From contig CAYOFO010000019.1 of NCBI GenBank assembly GCA_964403325.1, positions 1 through 21,081 on the forward strand: 21,081 bases of DNA, written 5' to 3'. Both the position numbers and the translations under genes were made by a program. The notes below the pieces were generated by a model. That model searched no databases. It had not been told where the DNA came from and was given only the letters and a program-made list of their open reading frames with translations. Source of the DNA: CAZQNF01 sp964403325. GTDB lineage: Bacteria; Patescibacteriota; Patescibacteriia; Magasanikbacterales; GWA2-37-8. Below are positions 15,918 to 21,081 of this stretch, one piece after another (position 1 is the stretch's first letter; each line of letters opens with the position of its first letter).

Positions 15918-15948
15918 CAGTTTTTTTTTGGCTTAAACAGACACTAAA

Positions 15949-17310
15949 CTATACTGCGAGCTGTAACTTTTTCTTAAGAATGGCTTCGATTTTTTTCTGA
16001 TCAATGATTTCTTGAACACCTGACTCCATATCACGAATAATAATAGTTTTATCCTGCACTTCTTTTTGACCCAAAATAAGTACATACGGCGCCCCAGCGG
16101 CATTGGCCAGTTCGAGCTGATTTTTGAGTGAACTTTTAAAAAAGTTGAACCCGATTTGCAGACCACTGTGACGTAAATCATTCATGATTCTCAGTGCTCG
16201 ACGTTTGGCCTCCTCGCCAATTTGGGCAAAAAATACATCAGTTTTTTCAATAAAAATCTTTTCTTTGTTTTTTTCTTCTTGCGTTTTGAGCGCCAGCACA
16301 ATCCGCTCTATACCAAAAGCAGCACCGGCCGCAGGCGTAGCTTTACCACCCAACTCTTCTACCAAAAGATCGTAACGACCGCCGCCACCCAATGCGCCAC
16401 CCGCGTCCTCAGTTAGATAAAACTCAAAAATAGTGTCGGTGTAATAATCTAAACCACGCACCAGAGTAGGAGTTAAATTATAAGGAATGGAAAGCTCGTC
16501 AAGAAATTCTAAAACTTTCATAAAATATTTTTTAGAATCCTCGCTGAGCCAATCAATAATTTGTGGCGCTTCTTCTTTGATGGGTTGGCAAGCTTCTTCT
16601 TTGCAATCTAGAAGTCGCAATGGATTTTTGGTGAGGCGAATTTTGCAGTCTTCGCACAGATAACTGCGTTTAGTGCGATAGTAATTGGTGAGTTCAGCTT
16701 TGTAACGCGTACGGTCCTCAGTACTCCCGATACTATTTATATTGACAGTGACTGGCAAACCTAAATCTTGAAAGATATTATATCCAAGCAAAATAACTTC
16801 AGCATCAACAGCCGGATCCTTAATGCCAAAACTTTCAAAACCAACCTGGTAATGCTCCCGATAGCGTCCGGCTTGCGGTCGCTCATGACGAAACATAGGT
16901 TGCACATACCACATTTTTACTGGCTGGACTTGATTCCAAAACCCGTTACTGATGTAAGCGCGGCTCGCTGAAGCTGTACCTTCCGGTCGCAGAGCTACCT
17001 TGGTACCATCGCGGTCTTCAAACAAATACATTTCTTTTTCAACAATATCCGTACCTTTGCCGACGGAACGAACAAATAAACTGGCTTCTTCAAGGGTAGG
17101 AGTAATAATTCGGCCAAATTTAAAATAATCAGACAAAGCTTCACTCACATGCAAGATTTTTTTCCAATATTTACTCTCCTCCGGCAAAATATCATGCATA
17201 CCACGCAAAACCTGATAGATTTTTTTTGGTTTTTCAACTATCTTAGGAGGTTCTATTTTTTTTGCTTTGGTTTCAGGAGCGGCTGTTTTGACTTTCTTTT
17301 GATTTTTCAT
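15949..17310 (-). CDS. hisS: Histidine--tRNA ligase
   Basis: Class II aminoacyl-tRNA synthetase charging tRNA-His in the cytoplasm; 453 aa. The catalytic core opens with RGMHDILPEES (36-46). The ATP and histidine motifs are intact: ALRPEGTASASRAY (106-119), PMFRHERPQAGRYREHYQ (138-155, motif 2), LVRGLDYYTDTIFEF (283-297, the His-binding segment), GGGGRYDLL (308-316) and AAFGIERI (330-337, motif 3). The anticodon-binding domain spans about 355-450. A Lys-rich extension of about 30 residues precedes the usual start; the ATG at 17310 is kept because it follows lepB by 9 bases, but an internal start cannot be excluded. No SD. Co-transcribed with lepB. Confidence 0.97.
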   Translation of the reverse strand: MKNQKKVKTAAPETKAKKIEPPKIVEKPKKIYQVLRGMHDILPEESKYWKKILHVSEALSDYFKFGRIITPTLEEASLFVRSVGKGTDIVEKEMYLFEDRDGTKVALRPEGTASASRAYISNGFWNQVQPVKMWYVQPMFRHERPQAGRYREHYQVGFESFGIKDPAVDAEVILLGYNIFQDLGLPVTVNINSIGSTEDRTRYKAELTNYYRTKRSYLCEDCKIRLTKNPLRLLDCKEEACQPIKEEAPQIIDWLSEDSKKYFMKVLEFLDELSIPYNLTPTLVRGLDYYTDTIFEFYLTEDAGGALGGGGRYDLLVEELGGKATPAAGAAFGIERIVLALKTQEEKNKEKIFIEKTDVFFAQIGEEAKRRALRIMNDLRHSGLQIGFNFFKSSLKNQLELANAAGAPYVLILGQKEVQDKTIIIRDMESGVQEIIDQKKIEAILKKKLQLAV

Positions 17311-17319
17311 ACAAAATAT

Positions 17320-17922
17320 TTACAAATTGAAATTTGGAATTGAAATAAAACCAGCTTTAGAAAAAGGCAGACCACGAATCCAGGCTCGACCGATGATAGC
17401 GCTTTTGTCGATCGTCCCGAAACGACGAGAATCCAGACTATTGGGACGATTATCCCCCATCACAAAATAATGATTGTCGGGAACAGTCATATTTTCTACT
17501 CCCAAAGTAACTAAATCATCCGGTAAATATGCTTCGTCGAGCACTACCCCGTCTGGATGACTGGAATTAAAAATAGTTACTTTACCCTCTTCTATTTTGA
17601 TACGCTCGCCCGGTAGACCAATGATGCGTTTGAGGTAAAAATCTTTAGGATTATTGGGTGGACGAAAAACAATGACCTCACCCCGCTTAGGTGCTTGAAA
17701 CCGAAAAGTCAGCTCGTCAACTATAAGATACTGCTTATTTTCAAAGTTTGGCTCCATGGAAGCTCCTAAGACAGAAAAAGGTTTGAACAAATACGTTCGC
17801 ACCACTAAAACAGTGATGAGAGCAAAGGCTAACACTTTACTCATTTCCCAGATGCCTTTTTTGACATTTTTCTCACGATCCTGACCCAGTGCCGGGTCGA
17901 GTAACGGGTCTTGATTCATCAT
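17320..17922 (-). CDS. lepB: Signal peptidase I
   Basis: Membrane serine protease that removes signal peptides from exported proteins; 200 aa. After a polar N-terminus, one membrane helix (about 28-44) leads to the catalytic Ser in VLGASMEPNF (S55) and the general-base Lys in FYLKRIIGLPGE (K98). The conserved GDNRPNSLDSRRFG (156-169) is complete. It is the compact single-helix form seen in Gram-positive-like and Patescibacteria lineages. The ORF starts with tandem ATGs (17922 and 17919), and either may be used. A strong promoter lies immediately upstream and hisS follows after 9 bases. It would be needed to process the signal peptides of the two pilin-headed proteins, though the linkage to them may be incidental. 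Confidence 0.96.
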   Translation of the reverse strand: MMNQDPLLDPALGQDREKNVKKGIWEMSKVLAFALITVLVVRTYLFKPFSVLGASMEPNFENKQYLIVDELTFRFQAPKRGEVIVFRPPNNPKDFYLKRIIGLPGERIKIEEGKVTIFNSSHPDGVVLDEAYLPDDLVTLGVENMTVPDNHYFVMGDNRPNSLDSRRFGTIDKSAIIGRAWIRGLPFSKAGFISIPNFNL

Positions 17923-17945
17923 AAAAGATTCTTTAAAGAACCGTA

Positions 17946-17974
17946 ATTATAACCGATAAAAGGTGTTCTGGCAA
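17946..17974 (-). promoter_or_regulatory. Sigma70-type promoter of lepB-hisS
   Basis: The minus strand has TTGCCA (17969-17974), a 17-base spacer and a perfect TATAAT (17946-17951). Transcription would begin near 17939, giving a leader of only about 16 bases with no SD. Confidence 0.8.
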
Positions 17975-18047
17975 ATAATCTTTTCTTATCTTACTCCCCC
18001 TGCACAAAAATTTACTCCGTCAACCATATACTAAAAAATTTCAAAAT

Positions 18048-18077
18048 AAAAAACAGCTTACTGCAAGCTGTTTTTTT
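18048..18077 (-). terminator. Rho-independent terminator after the zincin gene
   Basis: The stem AAAAAACAGCTT / AAGCTGTTTTTT (12 bp, 18048-18059 with 18065-18076) has a 5-base loop, and both strands carry a T-run. Lying between the zincin gene and the lepB promoter, it separates the two transcription units. Confidence 0.85.
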
Positions 18078-18164
18078 ACCCTAGCACTTAAATCGTCCCT
18101 GATTTAGAAAAACGATCTATGATTTTCTATCAACACCATTCCTTTTCTGTGAGCGATTGAGAAA

Positions 18165-19079
18165 TTAACGTAAAAAATATTCAAACTTATCATACGCTCT
18201 TTCTATTTCTCCGTTAAGTTCACGCATCGTATCATTAGCCCGGCGTTGCCAACTGCTGGGAATATGAGCCTTACCAGCTAGCGCATGTGAAGTCAAACCA
18301 TACCTGACAATTTTCCCAACAGTAACCGGATCGGCATAACGCTCTTTTTTAGGATCTCTATAAACACCAAACAATCCAGAACTTTTTCCTGTGACCAACC
18401 TATCTTTATGAGATCGATTTTTTACAGCAGCCACAGCGTTCCCCAAACTCCAAGCAGTGTTTTCATCATTTGATGTGCCTTTTATGGTAGGTGGCAAATG
18501 GCCAGCTTCATGCATCCCGACATGCATCCATGCTTGATCCAGGAGAAGAAAGCCTACGCCCAGATATAATTCACAAGCATTCTGGCCATGAATCTCGGTG
18601 AGCACACTGCGCCCAACAGCAAAGCGGCCTACGGTTGGTTTTACTATAAACCTGCACCATGATGGCGCGCCATATAATGACTCCAAAGATTCTGGCTTGT
18701 CTACAAACTCATTTCCTCCTCGGTCGGTTTTTTGTGCAGCACCATATTTGCCAATAAAGCCAAAAGTTTCTTTTTCTGGCCCATGACCTTCTACGATCGG
18801 ATGAAGTCGCAGCATCGTGGCGGTGCGACGTTTTCGCCAAACAATGTCGATAGCTGGGGCTCCGCCACTATTTCCTTTCTCAGCATATGTTTCAAGAGAA
18901 GTTGTTCTGTCAAAATCTTCACGCCCGATCTCTCTGTCGCGGATTCTACAAATAAAATCTTGATACTCTCTTCTTGCAGCTTCTCGACTACTATCAAAAA
19001 CTTGTTCCGGATTTTTTTGTAGCTCTATCACTTCAGAAGGCAATCTTTCCAGCCCGTGACGACCACGTTCAGAAGACAT
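18165..19079 (-). CDS. Soluble protein with a zinc-metalloprotease-like HEAGH motif, unknown family
   Basis: 304 aa with no signal peptide or membrane helix, so probably cytoplasmic. The clearest feature is HVGMHEAGHLPPT, giving an HExxH motif with H190, E191 and H194. It is followed at 206 by Glu in DENTAWSLGNAV, a plausible third zinc ligand of a gluzincin. I recall HExxH followed by an E-x-x-AW helix from other small Patescibacteria proteins, but I cannot name a family. The N-terminal ~60 residues are highly charged and helical; residues 75-185 look like a beta-rich domain. It is a single-gene unit with a terminator behind it, two tRNA genes in front and no SD. Peptidase activity and substrate are not known. 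Confidence 0.75.
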   Translation of the reverse strand: MSSERGRHGLERLPSEVIELQKNPEQVFDSSREAARREYQDFICRIRDREIGREDFDRTTSLETYAEKGNSGGAPAIDIVWRKRRTATMLRLHPIVEGHGPEKETFGFIGKYGAAQKTDRGGNEFVDKPESLESLYGAPSWCRFIVKPTVGRFAVGRSVLTEIHGQNACELYLGVGFLLLDQAWMHVGMHEAGHLPPTIKGTSNDENTAWSLGNAVAAVKNRSHKDRLVTGKSSGLFGVYRDPKKERYADPVTVGKIVRYGLTSHALAGKAHIPSSWQRRANDTMRELNGEIERAYDKFEYFLR

Positions 19080-19133
19080 AGAAATTTTGTTTGGTTAATG
19101 AGTTTTTTTCTTCTACTTCCAGAATGTTGGGCC

Positions 19134-19162
19134 AATATACTTTTTACCTAGAGAATTCTCGA
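19134..19162 (-). promoter_or_regulatory. Possible promoter of the zincin gene
   Basis: TATATT (19134-19139; 5/6) lies 17 bases from TCGAGA (19157-19162; 4/6) on the minus strand, between tRNA-Ile and the ATG at 19079. It is a weak match and could be chance. Confidence 0.35.
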
Positions 19163-19183
19163 TACTATAGACCGAGTACATAG

Positions 19184-19257
19184 TGGGCGATTGAGGAATC
19201 GAACCTCAGACCTCGTCATTATCAGTGACGCGCTCTAACCATCTGAGCTAATCGCCC
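19184..19257 (-). tRNA. tRNA-Ile (GAT anticodon)
   Basis: The 74-base cloverleaf reads on the minus strand: acceptor GGGCGAT/ATCGCCC, D stem GCTC/GAGC, anticodon stem CGTCA/TGACG with loop CTGATAA (anticodon GAT), T arm TGAGG-TTCGATT-CCTCA, discriminator A. All stems pair fully. CCA is not encoded (the next bases are CTA). It is 78 bases downstream of tRNA-Val, with no convincing promoter of its own. Confidence 0.97.
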
Positions 19258-19335
19258 GTTTTACAAAAACATGAACGCATAAAAACATAAAAACCAATTG
19301 TTCTTGTGTTCTGGTGCTTTAATGTTGTGGTAAGT

Positions 19336-19412
19336 TGGTGGGCAATAGAGGATTCGAACCTCTGACCTTTACAATGTCAATGTAACGCTCTAACCAACTG
19401 AGCTAATTGCCC
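19336..19412 (-). tRNA. tRNA-Val (GAC anticodon)
   Basis: The minus-strand cloverleaf has acceptor GGGCAAT/ATTGCCC, D stem GCTC/GAGC, anticodon stem TTACA/TGTAA with loop TTGACAT (anticodon GAC), T arm AGAGG-TTCGAAT-CCTCT, discriminator A. The next three bases are CCA, so the 3' end is encoded here (19336-19338), unlike in the neighbouring tRNA-Ile. Acceptor and D arms are very similar to those of tRNA-Ile, suggesting a shared origin. Confidence 0.97.
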
Positions 19413-19415
19413 GAA

Positions 19416-19444
19416 ATTATATACTATTTTTTCAATACTGACAA
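19416..19444 (-). promoter_or_regulatory. Sigma70-type promoter of the tRNA-Val / tRNA-Ile pair
   Basis: TTGTCA (19439-19444), a 17-base spacer and TATAAT (19416-19421) on the minus strand. Only three bases separate the -10 from the first base of tRNA-Val. With the overlapping TATATA as -10, the start would fall about on the first tRNA base. Confidence 0.7.
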
Positions 19445-19508
19445 GTATACCAAAGAGACAAAAAAAATCAAGCCTTAATTATCTCTTTTCACCCTTCTAA
19501 AACTCGCT

Positions 19509-19561
19509 TAAAAATGAAGCAGCCCCGATCGTCTATCCCCCTCTGGAGACGATCGGGGCTG
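19509..19561 (-). terminator. Rho-independent terminator of the MFS gene
   Basis: AGCCCCGATCGTC (19521-19533) pairs perfectly with GACGATCGGGGCT (19548-19560), and a further C-G pair makes 14 bp, with a 14-base loop. On the minus strand it is followed by CTTCATTTTTA. It lies just past the transporter stop and marks the edge of the GC-rich block. Confidence 0.85.
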
Positions 19562-19585
19562 AAATTTCCCAGTCAGACGCAGGCT

Positions 19586-20980
19586 CTAGTGCCCGCGCTT
19601 GCCCGGGAGAGCGTACCACAGGCGCGAGATGAGAATCGCGCCGATGATCGCAAAGGGAAGCGCGACCAGTGGCCACACGAAAAACTCGGCGCCCTCGACG
19701 CCGGGCACGCGGCACTGGTTCAGCGCGCGGCCCATCACCTGCGCCATCAGTGCCCCCGCCAAGTACTGCGCCCCGTCAAAGAGGCCGGCGGCCGTAGCCA
19801 CCGCCTTGCGCCCGCCGAAGTCCATCGAGGCCGCGCCACCCACCATGGAGTGCGCGCTCTGGATGAAGAAGGCGATCAGCACCAGCATCGCCGCCCCCAG
19901 CCAGGGGTCGCTCATCACGCGGTGCAGGAGCAGAAGGCCGATGGCCTGCCCGACGAAGGCCAGGCAGATGACCGGCGCCCGCCGCGAACCGAAGAGCTTG
20001 TCCGAGGCGTTGCCCGCCGCCAGCCCGCCCAGCACCGCGGCGATGGGCATGGCCACCGCCAAGATCTGGATCGGGGCGAACCCCCCCAGATCCTTGCCGC
20101 TGAGGTGGAATACGCCGCTGAAGTAGCGGACGTAATAGTGGTCGACGGAGTTGCGCACCATGCCGATGCACATCGACGAGAGCGCGATCAGCCAGGGCTC
20201 GCGCCGCGTGAAGACCTTGCGCAGCACGAAGCCCAGCGTGGCCGGGCTCGCCGCCTCCTCGCAGGTCTCGTCACCGGTGTCGAAGTCCGAGAGGCCCGCG
20301 TCAGCGGGCGAGTTCTCGACCTTGGCGTAGACCGTGACCCACATGACCAACAGCAGGGCGGCGGGGATGAAGAACACGTACTGCCAGGGCAGGAAGAGCA
20401 GGATGAAGGGGCCCAGGCTGAAGGCCAGCCAGCGCCCCATCTGGATCATGATGCCGAAGATACCGGCGAAAGAGCCGCGCTCGCGGACGTGGAACCAGGC
20501 GGCGTTGATCTTGACGATCGACAGCGCCCCGAAGGACTGGAAGTAGTGGTTCGCCGCCCAGAGGGCAGCGAAGGTCGCAATCACCGACGCCTTGCTCATG
20601 CCATCGGCCAGGAGGGCCGGCTGCACGAGCTGACCGTCGATCCAGACCGCGCGTCGGACTAGGAAGAGGTTGCACAGACCGAAGAGCAGGTTGAAGAAGG
20701 CCGCGCCCGCCGCGCCGATCAGGATGGCGCGCTTACCGCCGATGCGATCGGCCAGCGGGCCGTTGAGGAACACGGCGCAACCGTAAACGAAGAGGCCGGC
20801 GGAGAGCACGTTGCTGTAATCGGAGTGCGTCCAGCCGAAGCCTGTAGCGATCTCGCTCTGCACGGCGCTGAAGTTGTAGCGGCTCATGTAGAAAAAGCCG
20901 TACATCAGGCCGAGGAGGACCCAGTTCTGGGCGCGCCGGCCCTTAAAGCCGGCTGTGTGCTTCTGTCGAAGATCGCTCAT
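19586..20980 (-). CDS. MFS transporter, organophosphate:phosphate antiporter (GlpT/UhpT-like) family
   Basis: 464 aa with about 12 hydrophobic helices. OPA-family marks include FFYMSRYNFS (29-38) in helix 1, whose Arg34 corresponds to the phosphate-binding Arg of GlpT, and the MFS loop GPLADRIGGKRAI (74-86). WFHVRERGSFAGIFG (162-176) is another, with a second candidate Arg276 in helix 7 (MVRNSVDHYYVRYF). Such proteins exchange sugar- or glycerol-phosphates for phosphate across the inner membrane; the substrate here is not readable. The ATG has a strong SD (AAGGAGGT). GC content (60-72% in sampled lines) is far above the rest of the window and codon use differs sharply, so the gene is either acquired or joined by assembly error. 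Confidence 0.9.
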   Translation of the reverse strand: MSDLRQKHTAGFKGRRAQNWVLLGLMYGFFYMSRYNFSAVQSEIATGFGWTHSDYSNVLSAGLFVYGCAVFLNGPLADRIGGKRAILIGAAGAAFFNLLFGLCNLFLVRRAVWIDGQLVQPALLADGMSKASVIATFAALWAANHYFQSFGALSIVKINAAWFHVRERGSFAGIFGIMIQMGRWLAFSLGPFILLFLPWQYVFFIPAALLLVMWVTVYAKVENSPADAGLSDFDTGDETCEEAASPATLGFVLRKVFTRREPWLIALSSMCIGMVRNSVDHYYVRYFSGVFHLSGKDLGGFAPIQILAVAMPIAAVLGGLAAGNASDKLFGSRRAPVICLAFVGQAIGLLLLHRVMSDPWLGAAMLVLIAFFIQSAHSMVGGAASMDFGGRKAVATAAGLFDGAQYLAGALMAQVMGRALNQCRVPGVEGAEFFVWPLVALPFAIIGAILISRLWYALPGKRGH

Positions 20981-20984
20981 AGCG

Positions 20985-20992
20985 ACCTCCTT
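20985..20992 (-). promoter_or_regulatory. Strong Shine-Dalgarno sequence of the MFS gene
   Basis: AAGGAGGT ends four bases before the MFS ATG. It contrasts with the SD-less native genes and supports a different origin. Confidence 0.85.
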
Positions 20993-20995
20993 CCT

Positions 20996-21009
20996 CCCCT
21001 AAAAAGGGG
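20996..21009 (-). promoter_or_regulatory. Small hairpin just upstream of the MFS ribosome binding site
   Basis: CCCCT-TTTT-AGGGG (minus strand) forms a 5-bp GC-rich stem with a T loop, ending a few bases before the SD. It may be a leader hairpin; no regulator is evident. Confidence 0.35.
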
Positions 21010-21036
21010 TGTTGTTGAGTTGTTGAACCAACCCTC

Positions 21037-21069
21037 TAAAACAAAACACCAATCTCCTAGAAGATTGGT
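21037..21069 (-). terminator. Rho-independent terminator of a gene beyond the right edge
   Basis: ACCAATCT (21048-21055) pairs with AGATTGGT (21062-21069) across a 6-base loop, and on the minus strand GTTTTGTTTT follows. It would end a transcript entering from outside the window, before the MFS gene. No convincing promoter is visible between it and the MFS start. Confidence 0.65.
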
Positions 21070-21081
21070 CCAACAACAAGT

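Noticed and set aside
19336..19520. Integration of the GC-rich block at a tRNA gene
   Set aside because: Integrative elements normally join at the 3' half of a tRNA. Here the block faces the 5' side of tRNA-Val, both tRNAs are intact, no direct repeat of a tRNA end was found at the other edge, and no integrase is present.
19514..20662. Long plus-strand ORF (382 codons) opposite the MFS gene
   Set aside because: It is a typical open antisense frame in GC-rich DNA. The product is an R/H/Q/P-rich string with no domain, while the minus strand encodes a full transporter with SD and terminator.

Overview
The first ~19.4 kb reads as a chromosomal segment of a Patescibacteria (Candidate Phyla Radiation) bacterium. 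The evidence is low GC (one sampled line in the giant gene is 38% GC), short intergenic gaps, almost no Shine-Dalgarno sequences, and VirB2/TrbC-like pilin domains at the head of large Cys-rich surface proteins beside thrombospondin-type-3 repeat proteins. TGA is used as a stop, which argues against the UGA-recoding Gracilibacteria/Absconditabacteria. Placement below phylum is not attempted. Every supported gene lies on the minus strand, so transcription runs from high to low coordinates.

Layout in transcription order: (1) 21081-19509, a GC-rich block (sampled lines 60-72% GC) with an organophosphate/phosphate antiporter-type MFS gene, a strong SD and its own terminator. It looks foreign to the rest: a transfer or a mis-join. 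(2) tRNA-Val(GAC) and tRNA-Ile(GAT). (3) A soluble protein with an HEAGH zincin motif, followed by a terminator. (4) A promoter, then lepB and hisS. (5) A strong promoter and rpsU (bS21), the only native gene with a strong SD. (6) The main attraction, 15569-3450: two consecutive secreted proteins (667 and 3368 aa), each starting with a signal peptide and a two-helix type IV secretion pilin-like domain, then fused to Ig-like, IPT/TIG, Cys-rich, LamG and pseudopilin-like modules. (7) Three single-pass membrane proteins with DxDxDG calcium-binding repeats. (8) ybeY and dgkA.

The genes from rpsU to dgkA are separated by 1-29 bases or overlap by 4, with no visible terminator, so they may be one transcription unit. 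The pilin-headed proteins would be held in the membrane or in a pilus by their N-terminal hairpin and display very long, disulfide-rich adhesive stalks. The three repeat proteins are plausible calcium-dependent partners. A host- or surface-attachment apparatus is the natural inference, but function is not shown by sequence alone.
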